Shown here one piece after another: positions 8,684-16,860 of a DNA stretch of 64,000 nt; the first letter of the stretch is position 1; every line of letters starts with the position of its first letter. The notes under the pieces are model-generated. The model saw nothing but the letters and a program-made list of their open reading frames with translations. It did no database searches and was not told the origin of the DNA. Location of the stretch: NCBI RefSeq assembly GCF_021654795.1, contig NZ_AP025344.1, positions 6,322,501-6,386,500 of the forward strand, given 5' to 3'. The DNA comes from Paenibacillus dendritiformis (GTDB lineage Bacteria > Bacillota > Bacilli > Paenibacillales > Paenibacillaceae). Made by a program: the position numbers and the translations under genes.

Positions 8684-9475
8684 ATGAAGACACACGGTAA
8701 GGAAAGCGTCATCCTGCAGCCTTCGGAACGGCTTGATGATCTGTTGACTCATGAGCTTCGCATCATTCAGAGCCCGGAGGTATTCAGCTTTTCGATGGAT
8801 GCCGTTCTGTTGGCACGCTTCGCCACCGTGCCAGCCAAGGGCCGGATTATGGATCTATGCACCGGCAACGGGGTCATTCCGCTGCTTCTGTCGACACGCA
8901 CCAGAGCCGCGATCGAAGGGCTGGAGATTCAGCCCCGCTTGGCGGACATGGCCCGGCGGAGCGTCGCCCTGAACGGCCTCGAGGAGCGCATCCGAATTCA
9001 CGAGGGGGATCTGAAGGAGTTCGAACCGGATCCGGACCGTCCGTTCTATGAGCTGATTACCGTGAATCCTCCCTATATGCCGCTGCAGGCCGGAGAACCG
9101 AAGCTGAGCGAGCATCAGGCCCTGGCCCGCCATGAGCTGGCATGCACGCTGGAGGACGTAATCGCCCGGTCGGCCCGCTGGCTGCGAACGGGCGGCAAGC
9201 TGGCGATGGTGCACCGCGCCTCCCGGCTGGGCGATATCATCGCCTTGATGCGGGCTTACCGGGTCGAGCCGAAGCGCATTCGCCTTGTCCATCCGCGCAT
9301 CGGAACGGAAGCGAATATGGCGCTCATTGAAGCCGTGCGCGACGGCAAGCCGGACGTGCGTATTCTCCCGCCGTTAATCGTTTATAATGAAGGAAATACG
9401 TATTGCCAGGAACTGATGGATATCTATTACGGCAAGTCGCCGCAGTTGAAGGATGGGTCATATGGAGATCAATGA
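8684..9475 (+). CDS. yabB: SAM-dependent methyltransferase YabB, TrmN6-like
   Basis: Class I Rossmann methyltransferase of the family containing E. coli TrmN6, which methylates A37 of tRNA1-Val at N6. 263 aa. SAM motif DLCTGNG at residues 57-63 and the catalytic NPPY at 128-131, typical of amino-group N-methyltransferases. ATG 8684 has 'aaggag' rather far upstream (13 nt). It overlaps rsmI by 14 bp. The GIY-YIG gene yazA, which lies between the two in B. subtilis, is absent here. The exact RNA substrate is inferred. Confidence 0.88.
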   Translation: MKTHGKESVILQPSERLDDLLTHELRIIQSPEVFSFSMDAVLLARFATVPAKGRIMDLCTGNGVIPLLLSTRTRAAIEGLEIQPRLADMARRSVALNGLEERIRIHEGDLKEFEPDPDRPFYELITVNPPYMPLQAGEPKLSEHQALARHELACTLEDVIARSARWLRTGGKLAMVHRASRLGDIIALMRAYRVEPKRIRLVHPRIGTEANMALIEAVRDGKPDVRILPPLIVYNEGNTYCQELMDIYYGKSPQLKDGSYGDQ

Positions 9476-10364
9476 GCAATTCAGCTATGAGGGGAAAGAT
9501 GAAGGGGGATGCCTGTATCTCGTGGGCACTCCGATTGGCAATCTGGAGGATATAACGTATCGGGCCGTGAGAATGCTCCGGGAAGCGGATATCATCGCGG
9601 CAGAGGATACGCGCGAGACGCGAAAGCTGCTCAGCCACTTCGAGATTCAGGGTAAGACGTTATACAGCTATCATGAGCATAATAAGCAGGCCAGCGGACC
9701 GGAACTGACCCGCTTGATGCAGGAAGGAAAGCGTATCGCCCTTGTGAGCGACGCCGGGCTTCCGGCTATATCCGACCCGGGCGCCGATCTGGCCGCGATG
9801 GCGATCGAAGCGGGGCTGCCGGTTATCCCGATCCCCGGTCCGAATGCGGCGCTGTCCGCGCTAATCGCTTCCGGGCTGCCGACGGACCGGTTCACCTTCG
9901 TCGGGTTCCTGCCTCGGGAGAAAAAGCGGGCCGCCGACATCCTGGCCTCCTTGGCGGGTGAGGCAGGCACCATGCTGTTCTATGAATCGCCGCATCGGGT
10001 AGAGAAGACGCTGGAACGGATGGCCGAAGCATTCGGTTCCGGACGTCGCGCCGCGTTGGCGCGCGAGCTGACGAAGCGGTACGAACATTTCGTACGCGGG
10101 ACGATTGTGGATTGTCTGGCCTTTCTTAAGGAGAAGCCTCCGATCGGAGAGTATTGCATCGTCGTGGAAGGCGGCGCCAGCGCGCCGGGAGCAGGGGCGG
10201 ACGCCGTCTGGTGGAGCGGGCTGAGCGAGCAGGAGCATGTGGCGCATTATGAGGATCAGGGGAGCGCCCGAAAAGAGGCCATGAAGCAGGCAGCCAAAGA
10301 CAGAGGCATCTCGAAGCGGGATATCTATGAAGCGCTGCTGCAGGATAAACGGGAAGAAGACTAA
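9462..10364 (+). CDS. rsmI: 16S rRNA (cytidine(1402)-2'-O)-methyltransferase
   Basis: Methylates the 2'-OH of C1402 in the decoding site of 16S rRNA. 300 aa. Tetrapyrrole-methylase fold with YLVGTPIGNLEDITYRAV, AAEDTRETRKLL, ALVSDAGLPAISDPG and GPNAALSALIASGLPTD motifs, all diagnostic for RsmI. ATG 9462 is chosen because 'aaggatg' lies 6 nt upstream; an in-frame ATG at 9453 is the alternative. It is translationally coupled to yabB by overlap. The C-terminal SKRDIYEAL segment is the usual HTH-like tail. Confidence 0.93.
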   Translation: MEINEQFSYEGKDEGGCLYLVGTPIGNLEDITYRAVRMLREADIIAAEDTRETRKLLSHFEIQGKTLYSYHEHNKQASGPELTRLMQEGKRIALVSDAGLPAISDPGADLAAMAIEAGLPVIPIPGPNAALSALIASGLPTDRFTFVGFLPREKKRAADILASLAGEAGTMLFYESPHRVEKTLERMAEAFGSGRRAALARELTKRYEHFVRGTIVDCLAFLKEKPPIGEYCIVVEGGASAPGAGADAVWWSGLSEQEHVAHYEDQGSARKEAMKQAAKDRGISKRDIYEALLQDKREED

Positions 10365-10373
10365 TTGGTGATT

Positions 10374-10395
10374 CCGGCTCATCCGCATGAGCCGG
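10374..10395 (+). terminator. perfect hairpin after rsmI, possible weak terminator
   Basis: 'ccggctcat-ccgc-atgagccgg' is a perfect 9-bp stem 9 nt after the rsmI stop, but no T run follows. It may stabilise the 3' end or stop transcription with a helper factor. The 110 bp between it and the abrB terminator hold nothing I can identify. Confidence 0.4.
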
Positions 10396-10502
10396 GCAGG
10401 AGGGTCCCGAAGCCGGGGCCTTAAGGCATGGTTACCTGCGGCTGCACGTCGGCGCAAGCCGGCAACCGGGTCTGTAGGCCTTCGGAACATCCTCTCCAAG
10501 GC

Positions 10503-10542
10503 AAAAAAAAGACCTTCATGGTCGGGTTCTAAACCATGAAGG
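10503..10542 (-). terminator. terminator of abrB (minus strand)
   Basis: Read on the minus strand, 'ccttcatgg' pairs with 'ccatgaagg' over 9 bp and is followed by eight T residues. It lies 66 bp past the abrB stop. Confidence 0.85.
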
Positions 10543-10608
10543 CACCAAGGAAGATATGAAAAAGGTTAGAATTAACAAGTTGATTAGTGCTATTATAACC
10601 TATTTTTT

Positions 10609-10863
10609 TTATTTTGTCACAGGTTGAGGGATTTCAGATATACATTCGTGGCAAACAATTTTTCCTTTGAAGTATGTAACGTTCTCTGCATTGCCGCAGA
10701 AGATGCAGGCAGGCTCATATTTTTTGAGCATGATGCGCTCTCCATCCACGTAAATCTCCAGCGCATCTTTTTCACCAATGCCCAAGGTGCGGCGAAGCTC
10801 GATTGGAATAACGACACGACCCAGTTCATCAACTTTGCGAACGATACCAGTGGACTTCATCAT
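10609..10863 (-). CDS. abrB: transition-state regulator AbrB
   Basis: Global repressor of stationary-phase genes. 84 aa. The N-terminal swapped-hairpin DNA-binding domain (KSTGIVRKVDELGRVVIPIE) is nearly identical to B. subtilis AbrB. The C-terminal half differs: it carries two Cys pairs (CIFC and CHEC), which look like a small zinc site instead of the usual AbrB/Abh oligomerisation region. The start at 10863 has 'aagaggag' on the minus strand about 10 nt upstream; a second ATG follows directly. It is divergent from ywfO. A SigA promoter and 0A boxes lie upstream, so repression by Spo0A~P is expected. Confidence 0.94.
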   Translation of the reverse strand: MMKSTGIVRKVDELGRVVIPIELRRTLGIGEKDALEIYVDGERIMLKKYEPACIFCGNAENVTYFKGKIVCHECISEIPQPVTK

Positions 10864-10891
10864 ATTCAACGCTCTCCTCTTAATTACATAA

Positions 10892-10908
10892 TGTGTCATG
10901 ATTCGACA
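10892..10908 (-). promoter_or_regulatory. tandem Spo0A boxes in the abrB leader
   Basis: On the minus strand 'tgtcgaa' (a perfect 0A box) is followed after 3 bp by 'tgacaca' (two mismatches to TGNCGAA). The same layout, tgtcgaa-N3-tgacgaa, lies just downstream of the B. subtilis abrB start site, where Spo0A~P represses. Here too it lies between the -10 and the start codon. Confidence 0.7.
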
Positions 10909-10930
10909 ATTTTCTGATTGACTGTTTATT

Positions 10931-10959
10931 ATCGTACCAACCATTCCCATATTAGTCAA
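10931..10959 (-). promoter_or_regulatory. SigA promoter of abrB
   Basis: On the minus strand 'ttgact' (10959-10954), a 17-bp spacer and 'tacgat' (10936-10931). Transcription would start near 10924, just before the 0A boxes. The rest of the abrB-ywfO gap (10960-11235) is AT-rich up to about 11075 and shows no further clear site. Confidence 0.65.
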
Positions 10960-11235
10960 CCTATAAAATGGATAATTTTTATGCTAATTTATGGTTTTTA
11001 TTAATTTTTTATCTGATTTTTAACTGATTTTAACGTATCTATTCCCGTTTTTACGCTTTAGTGGTATTATATGTTACCTGATGGCAATCGGGTACGACGC
11101 ATCCGCCCAATTTCGACAACTTGGCCAAATGTGAAAACGATGTCGAAATGGAACGGATGTCATTTTATAGTGGATTGTTATGCCGAAGCCTTATCAGCGC
11201 TGAACCCGTCACAGGAGACCAAGGAGGGAATGATG

Positions 11236-12522
11236 ATGCTGCAAGAAGAAAAAGTGTTCAAGGATCCGGTTCATAATTATGTGCATGTCCAAGATCGGAC
11301 AATCTGGGATCTGATCAATACGAGCGAATTTCAACGGCTGCGTCGTATCCGCCAGTTGGGGACTTCCTATTTTACGTTCCATGGGGCGGAGCACAGCCGC
11401 TTCTCCCATTCGCTCGGCGTCTATGAGATTACCCGCCGAATCATTTCTCAATTCGAACGGAACCGTTATGCGGACTGGCCCGAAGAAGAAGGGCTGCTCG
11501 CTCTGTGCGCCGCCCTCCTGCATGATGTGGGGCACGGGCCGTTCTCCCACTCGATAGAAGAGGCGTTCGGCATGTTCCACGAGGACTGGACTTGCCGTAT
11601 TATATTGGAAGATACCGAGATCCACCGCGTATTGGCCAGGATCGATACCGGATTTCCGGAGAAGGTCGCATCCGTCATTCGCAAATCATACGTCTCTCCC
11701 ATTGTCGTCAATCTTGTATCCGGACCGCTCGATGCCGATCGGATGGATTATTTGCTGCGGGATGCCTATTTCACCGGCGTCAATTACGGCACCTTCGATC
11801 TCGATCGCATATTAAGGCTTCTCCGCCCGCATAAGGATCGGATCGTCGTGAAGGAGAGCGGCATGCATGCGGTGGAGCATTACTTGCTCTCCCGGTATGA
11901 GATGTATTGGCAGGTCTATTTCCATCCGGTGACCCGCAGCTCCGAGATGCTGCTGCGTCATATTTTCAAGCGCGCGGCGGAGCTGTACCGGGAAGGCTTT
12001 GCGTTTCAGTTCTTTTTGCCGCCGCTTACTTCGCTGTTCGAGGGAACGATCGGAACCGCGGATTATTTGCAGCTGGATGAAGCTCTGGTGCAGACGACGT
12101 TCATGCAATGGCGCCTGGAGAAGGACGAGCGGTTGGCCGACTTGTGCGAGCGGTTCATGGAGCGTAAACTATACAAATATATTGAAACGGACCAATTGGA
12201 TAAAGCGACGGAGCGCCGCCTGTCCCAAGTCTGGGCGGAAGCGGGACTCGATCCGGAGTATGACTTGATGTTCGACTCCCCATCGGACAATCCGTACGAT
12301 GTGTACCGGGTAGGGGATGAACCGACGCAGCAGCATATTTTGCTGCTCGATCCGTATGGCCGCGTCATGGAGCTGTCGAAGAAATCGGATATCGTCCGCT
12401 CGATTAGCGGCATCCGGAGAGGGAAGCATTATATTTACTTTCCGAAGGACAAGCTGGAAGCCGTTCAGCATGCGCTGCCGGCCGATGTGAGGCAGCTGTT
12501 CCTGTCGGGGGAGACCGGATAA
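11236..12522 (+). CDS. ywfO: HD-domain dNTP triphosphohydrolase-like protein (YwfO family)
   Basis: HD-superfamily metal-dependent phosphohydrolase; related proteins cleave dNTPs to nucleosides and triphosphate. About 428 aa, near the B. subtilis YwfO length. Metal ligands are visible: HGAEHSRFSHSLG (His53, His58), the LLHDVGHGPFSHS motif (His96-Asp97) and the downstream Asp in SGPLDADRMDYLLRD. The frame is open back to 11071, but 'aaggagg' at 11221-11227 favours one of three successive ATGs; 11236 gives 8-nt spacing. In B. subtilis ywfO lies far away and metS occupies this place. Confidence 0.88.
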   Translation: MLQEEKVFKDPVHNYVHVQDRTIWDLINTSEFQRLRRIRQLGTSYFTFHGAEHSRFSHSLGVYEITRRIISQFERNRYADWPEEEGLLALCAALLHDVGHGPFSHSIEEAFGMFHEDWTCRIILEDTEIHRVLARIDTGFPEKVASVIRKSYVSPIVVNLVSGPLDADRMDYLLRDAYFTGVNYGTFDLDRILRLLRPHKDRIVVKESGMHAVEHYLLSRYEMYWQVYFHPVTRSSEMLLRHIFKRAAELYREGFAFQFFLPPLTSLFEGTIGTADYLQLDEALVQTTFMQWRLEKDERLADLCERFMERKLYKYIETDQLDKATERRLSQVWAEAGLDPEYDLMFDSPSDNPYDVYRVGDEPTQQHILLLDPYGRVMELSKKSDIVRSISGIRRGKHYIYFPKDKLEAVQHALPADVRQLFLSGETG

Positions 12523-12630
12523 CAACCGCTTTTCCCTTCATCTAAGAGGGCGGGGAGCGAACCCGAACGGCAGCAAGCCGGATATTCATTCGGGAAGACA
12601 AGCATACATCATTATGAAGGAGTGACTTCA

Positions 12631-13398
12631 ATGCTATTTGATACGCACACCCATTTAGATAATGAAGCCTTTGACGCCGACCGGGAGGAGATCATCGCCC
12701 GAGCCTATGAGCAGGGAGTCACGAAAATGGTAAACGTCGGGTTCAACCGGGAGACGATTCCGACGACGATGGCCTTGGCGGAGAAATACGAGTTTATATA
12801 CGCGGCTGTGGGCTGGCATCCCACCGATGCCATCACGATGAAGCCCGAGGACATGCAGTGGATTGCCGATCTGACACAGCATGAGAAGGTAGTTGCCATC
12901 GGGGAGATCGGGCTTGACTACCATTGGGACACTTCCCCCAAGGATGTGCAGCAGCGCGTGTTCCGGGAACAAATCGGGCTTGCCCGCGAGTTGAAGCTGC
13001 CGATTATAATTCATAACCGCGAGGCACATGAGGATGTCGTCCGGATTTTGCGCGAGGAGAAGGCCAGCGAGGTCGGCGGCATCATGCACTCGTTCTCCGG
13101 AAGCTGGGAGACGGCTAAAATGTGCCTTGACATGGGGTTTTATATCTCATTTGGAGGGCCGATTACGTTCAAGAATGCCAAGCAGCCGAAGGAAGTGCTT
13201 GTCCGTATCCCGAATGACCGCCTGCTGGTCGAGACGGACTCCCCATATTTAACGCCGCATCCATTTCGAGGAAAGCGGAATGAGTCCGCATATGTTCGTC
13301 TCGTTGCTGAAGCGGCGGCTGAATTGAAAGGAATGGAATTTGAAGAAATTTGCAGAATGACGACTGAAAATGCTTTGACATGTTTTGACATACAATGA
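12631..13398 (+). CDS. tatD: TatD family metal-dependent hydrolase (YabD/DayD)
   Basis: TIM-barrel metal hydrolase; TatD proteins have been shown to have 3'-5' exonuclease activity, and the B. subtilis YabD equivalent stands at this locus. 255 aa. Metal ligands: FDTHTHLD (His6, His8), AIGEIGLDYHW with Glu, IIHNREA, GIMHSFSG and ETDSPYLTPHPFRG. ATG 12631 has 'aaggag' 8 nt upstream. The gap to ywfO (12523-12630) holds no clear signal. Specific substrate is unknown. Confidence 0.9.
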   Translation: MLFDTHTHLDNEAFDADREEIIARAYEQGVTKMVNVGFNRETIPTTMALAEKYEFIYAAVGWHPTDAITMKPEDMQWIADLTQHEKVVAIGEIGLDYHWDTSPKDVQQRVFREQIGLARELKLPIIIHNREAHEDVVRILREEKASEVGGIMHSFSGSWETAKMCLDMGFYISFGGPITFKNAKQPKEVLVRIPNDRLLVETDSPYLTPHPFRGKRNESAYVRLVAEAAAELKGMEFEEICRMTTENALTCFDIQ

Positions 13399-13520
13399 AA
13401 AGCGATGAAAAACCGATGAAATAAAGATGTAGGCCACCAAATAAGTGGATTCCATTATGAAAATGCGAAATTGTTACTTTTTTTTAACCCTTTTTCGCTT
13501 AAAACGGAATTGATACTGTC

Positions 13521-13550
13521 TTTACAAGGTGATTACAAACACGATATGAT
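13521..13550 (+). promoter_or_regulatory. candidate SigA promoter of the yabE riboswitch transcript
   Basis: 'tttaca' at 13521-13526, 18-bp spacer, 'tatgat' at 13545-13550. It lies about 50 bp before the riboswitch aptamer and in its direction. Confidence 0.55.
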
Positions 13551-13600
13551 TTCTCACAGATGTTCGAAACGAAAACTTGAATATTGTTCCAACCAACCAG

Positions 13601-13803
13601 TATCGCTTAATCTCCTTGAGTGGAGAGCGGGGGAACCAAATGGCGTGTTGGCCGGCATCTATAGCCTGGCTGAACGCGTGGATTGATTCCTTGGGGTGAA
13701 TTCGGTGCAGCCGAGCCATGAGCCGGTTCGCAGCGACAGGGCGACTCTCGCAGCCCGAACCCGACAGCTAACCTCGTCAGCGTACGGAGAGAGGGGTCCT
13801 CGT
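13601..13803 (+). promoter_or_regulatory. c-di-AMP riboswitch (ydaO-yuaA class)
   Basis: The conserved cores of the ydaO class are present in order: 'cgcttaatctccttgag' with 'cgggggaacca' after it, 'ttggggtgaattc' at about 13691, 'acagggcgactct' region, 'cccgacagctaacctcgtca' at 13760 onwards, and 'gagagaggggtcct'. A terminator follows and then yabE, so high c-di-AMP should turn yabE off. The aptamer boundaries are approximate. Confidence 0.9.
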
Positions 13804-13836
13804 GCGTCCTTGACTGATGACGTTTGGGTTTCAATG

Positions 13837-13885
13837 AGAAGCCATGAAAGAGTCGCCTCTTGCACTAGGCTTCTTTTGTTTTTTC
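13837..13885 (+). terminator. riboswitch-controlled terminator before yabE
   Basis: 'agaagcc' pairs with 'ggcttct', with an inner 'aagag-tcgc-ctctt' hairpin, followed by 'tttgtttttt'. It lies about 35 bp after the aptamer and 194 bp before yabE, as expected for a transcription-attenuating expression platform. Confidence 0.85.
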
Positions 13886-14078
13886 TTGAAATCTTCTTTT
13901 TTTGAATAAAGAAAAGAAAGACGTCATAGGTGTAAGAAACAGGAGGTGAGGAACAACCGTTACTGGTGTTGGTGCGGAGGAACCGCAAGGTTGCTTCGTA
14001 AACATTCTTCAAATAGTCGCGTCAGCCAGAAATCATGCGTAACACTCGACGGCGGGACTATGTAAGGAGGACCGAGAA

Positions 14079-15191
14079 GTGGGACAGCTCGTTCAAGACG
14101 AAACCCATGAACCCCGATCATCCAGCATGTCGCTCGCAATGCGATGGAAGCATGAAAATGTTCGTATCGTCTCTGTCATCATCGTTATGGCGGTTGTAAT
14201 TACCTTGATAGCCGTATTATTTCAGTACAGCGCGTCCAAGAAGACCCTGTCCGTCTATGTGGATGGACGGGAAGAAGCTTTGGTAACCCGGGAATCGATG
14301 CTGCGCGATGTTTTGGATGAGCACGCGATAGCCGTTGGGGCCCATGATGTGGTATCGAAGCCGTTGGATTCGGAAATCGCCGATGGTGATCGGGTCATCA
14401 TCGAGCGCGCCAAGCCGGTCAATATCGTGATGGCCGGCAAGAAAGCGACGCACTACACCACAAAGAAATCAGTGAATGAAGCATTGATCGCATTGAATAT
14501 ACCCGTCAAAGCGGAGGATAAGGTCATCCCTAAGAAAGAGACCGCCGTATCGGAAAATATGGACATCCGGATTATCGATGTCCGCAAAAATGTCGAGGAG
14601 CGAAAAGTAAAGGTTCCGTTCCGGACAGTAAAGAAAGCCGATCCGAGCTTGGCGAAGGGCAAGACGAAGACGGTGCAAAAAGGCCAGGAAGGCCTGGTGA
14701 TCCAGAAGATCGAGAAGGTATACGAGGACGGCAAGCTCGTGTATTCCAAAATGGTGGACAAAAAGGTAAAGACGAAACAAGTGAACCAAATCGTTGCTTA
14801 CGGCACCAAAAAAGAGCCGGAAGTCGCCGTACTGTCCGCCAGCGGGGGGAACCTGTCGAACGGAAGCCTTGATTTCAACTATAAAAAAGTGCTCAAAAAC
14901 GTAGAGCTGACCGCCTATACCGAACAGGAGGGCTCTGCAGGCTCGAAGACGGCATCCGGGGCCATCGTCTCCGAAGGCCGCACCATCGCCGTCGATCCGG
15001 ATGTCATACCGCTCGGCTGGTGGGTGTACATTGAAGGCATCGGATTCCGCCGCGCCGAAGATACCGGCGGCGCAGTCAAGGGGAACATCATTGATGTCTA
15101 CTTCGACAGCAGCAGCACCGTCCGCAAATTCGGCCGCAAGCACGGATACACGGTGTACGTTATCGGTCCGGTGAAGCCGGAATTGAATTAG
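14079..15191 (+). CDS. yabE: cell-wall-active protein YabE with G5 and 3D domains
   Basis: Membrane-anchored or secreted protein likely acting on peptidoglycan; 3D domains resemble the lytic domain of MltA and fit Sps/Rpf-like enzymes. 370 aa. One membrane segment at about residues 29-47 (VRIVSVIIVMAVVITLIAVL), then two DUF348-like repeats (KTLSVYVDGREEALVTRESM and VNIVMAGKKATHYTTKK), a G5 domain at about 170-245 and a C-terminal 3D domain with TASGAIVSEGRTIAVDPDVIP and the RAEDTGG and IDVYFDS acidic residues. GTG 14079 has 'taaggagg' 8 nt upstream. Expression is under the c-di-AMP riboswitch. Confidence 0.93.
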   Translation: MGQLVQDETHEPRSSSMSLAMRWKHENVRIVSVIIVMAVVITLIAVLFQYSASKKTLSVYVDGREEALVTRESMLRDVLDEHAIAVGAHDVVSKPLDSEIADGDRVIIERAKPVNIVMAGKKATHYTTKKSVNEALIALNIPVKAEDKVIPKKETAVSENMDIRIIDVRKNVEERKVKVPFRTVKKADPSLAKGKTKTVQKGQEGLVIQKIEKVYEDGKLVYSKMVDKKVKTKQVNQIVAYGTKKEPEVAVLSASGGNLSNGSLDFNYKKVLKNVELTAYTEQEGSAGSKTASGAIVSEGRTIAVDPDVIPLGWWVYIEGIGFRRAEDTGGAVKGNIIDVYFDSSSTVRKFGRKHGYTVYVIGPVKPELN

Positions 15192-15237
15192 GGCGGCGTT
15201 ATAACATATAGTAAGATACAACGTTTTATGTCATTCT

Positions 15238-15264
15238 AAGAAGAGGGAATTCCCTCTTCTTTTG
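15238..15264 (+). terminator. terminator after yabE
   Basis: Perfect palindrome 'aagaagaggg-aattccc-tcttctt' followed by 'ttgtgttttt', 46 bp past the yabE stop. Confidence 0.85.
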
Positions 15265-15309
15265 TGTTTTTACATAGAGGCGCAGCGGGAACGGAGAGGA
15301 GCAGCAGTT

Positions 15310-15912
15310 GTGATTCGAGAAGTGATTGTAGTGGAAGGGAAAGATGATACCGTAGCCATCCAGCGGGCCGTGGAAGCCGATACGATCGAGACGGGAGGCT
15401 CGGCCGTCAGCGAGATGACGATACGGCGCATCGCCCTGGCGCAGGAACGGCGGGGAGTCATCATATTTACCGATCCGGATCATGCCGGGGAACGGATTCG
15501 GAAGAAGATCACGGAGCGGATCCCTGGCTGCAAGCACGCCTTCTTGCCGCGGCATGAAGCGATAGCCAAGGGGGATCTTGGCGTGGAGAACGCCTCCCCG
15601 GAGGCGATTCGGGCGGCGCTGGCCCAAGTCAGGACCGAGATGCCGCAGGCCGATGCAGAGCTTGAGTGGGCCGATTTGGTGGAAGCGGGCCTCACCATCC
15701 AGACGGGAGCGGCGGAACGCCGGAACCGGCTGGGGGAGATTCTCGGCATCGGATATTGCAATGCGAAGCAGCTGCTGAAGCGATGCCGCATGTTCCAGAT
15801 CGGCCGGGCGGAATTCGAGACGGCGCTGGCCAGACTGGACGAGCAGGAGGCTTCTGCACATATCGTAACGGGTACGGAAGGAGAACGACAGAATGAACAA
15901 GCCTTCGATTGA
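15310..15912 (+). CDS. rnmV: ribonuclease M5
   Basis: Toprim-domain endonuclease that matures the 5S rRNA precursor in Firmicutes, with L18 as cofactor. 200 aa. Toprim motifs: VVEGKDD with Glu9, and FTDPDHAGERIRK with Asp55 and Asp57. GTG 15310 has 'aggag' 8 nt upstream; the open frame extends further back without a site. It overlaps rsmA by 20 bp, as usual in the rnmV-ksgA pair. Confidence 0.94.
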   Translation: MIREVIVVEGKDDTVAIQRAVEADTIETGGSAVSEMTIRRIALAQERRGVIIFTDPDHAGERIRKKITERIPGCKHAFLPRHEAIAKGDLGVENASPEAIRAALAQVRTEMPQADAELEWADLVEAGLTIQTGAAERRNRLGEILGIGYCNAKQLLKRCRMFQIGRAEFETALARLDEQEASAHIVTGTEGERQNEQAFD

Positions 15913-16807
15913 TATCGCAACGCCATCGAGGACGAAGGAGATTGTGCGCAAGCACGGATTTGCATTTAAGAAGAGCCTAGGCCAAAATTTTTTGGTCGAT
16001 ATGAATATTATGCGGCGTATCGTCGACGCAGCCGAACTCGACAGCAGGACAGGCGCGTTGGAAATCGGGCCGGGAATTGGAGCCTTGACGGAGCAGCTGG
16101 CTCAGCAGGCGGGTCAAGTGGCGGCAGTGGAGATCGATCAGCGCCTGATTCCGATTCTGGGCGAAGTGCTGGAGCCCTATCCGAATGTGCGGGTGGTTCA
16201 CGGAGACGTGCTTAAGGTCGATCTGGGCGAGTTATTCCGGGAACAGTTCCACGCCATGGACAAGGTCAGCGTCGTAGCGAATCTGCCTTACTACGTGACG
16301 ACCCCGATTTTGATGAAGCTGCTGGAGGAACGGCTCCCGCTCAAAAATATCGTCGTCATGATTCAGAAGGAGGTGGCCGAACGGATGGCGGCCCAACCCG
16401 GAACGAAGGATTACGGGAGCTTGAGCGCGGCGGTCCAATACTTCAGCGAGCCGCAGCTGGTATGCACCGTGCCTCCCTCCGTATTTATTCCGCAGCCGAA
16501 TGTGGAGTCGGCCGTCATCAAGCTGCGCATCCGCGAGCAGCCGCCGGTAGAGGCGAGGGACGAAGCGCTCCTGTTCGAGGTCATCCAGGGGGCCTTCGCT
16601 CAGCGGAGAAAGACCCTGTGGAACAATATGAAGGCCAAATACGCCACGGCATTGGGAACGGATCTGCTGAGCCAGGCGTTCGCGGATGCCGATATCGATC
16701 CGAACCGCCGTGGAGAGACACTGTCGCTGCAAGAATTTGCCCGGTTCAGCAATGTGCTTCATGAGCGGTTCAAGGACGGGAAGGATGCCGCATCGCCAAA
16801 ACAATGA
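15893..16807 (+). CDS. rsmA: 16S rRNA (adenine(1518)-N6/adenine(1519)-N6)-dimethyltransferase
   Basis: KsgA; dimethylates the two adjacent adenines in helix 45 of 16S rRNA during small-subunit assembly. 304 aa. Motifs: KKSLGQNFL, LEIGPGIGALTEQL (SAM site), AAVEIDQRLIPIL, and NLPYYVTTPILMKL (catalytic NLPY). The C-terminal RNA-binding region includes FIPQPNVESAVIKL and FAQRRKTLWNN. ATG 15893 has 'aaggag' 9 nt upstream, inside the end of rnmV. Confidence 0.96.
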   Translation: MNKPSIDIATPSRTKEIVRKHGFAFKKSLGQNFLVDMNIMRRIVDAAELDSRTGALEIGPGIGALTEQLAQQAGQVAAVEIDQRLIPILGEVLEPYPNVRVVHGDVLKVDLGELFREQFHAMDKVSVVANLPYYVTTPILMKLLEERLPLKNIVVMIQKEVAERMAAQPGTKDYGSLSAAVQYFSEPQLVCTVPPSVFIPQPNVESAVIKLRIREQPPVEARDEALLFEVIQGAFAQRRKTLWNNMKAKYATALGTDLLSQAFADADIDPNRRGETLSLQEFARFSNVLHERFKDGKDAASPKQ

Positions 16808-16860
16808 TCACCAAATGATGCATCTGCCCATAGGATGGTCGAAGAGAGGTGATCGATCCT

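Noticed and set aside
13471..14012. Small proteins in the gap before yabE
   Set aside because: The stretch is the c-di-AMP riboswitch and its terminator; the frames carry no ribosome-binding sites.
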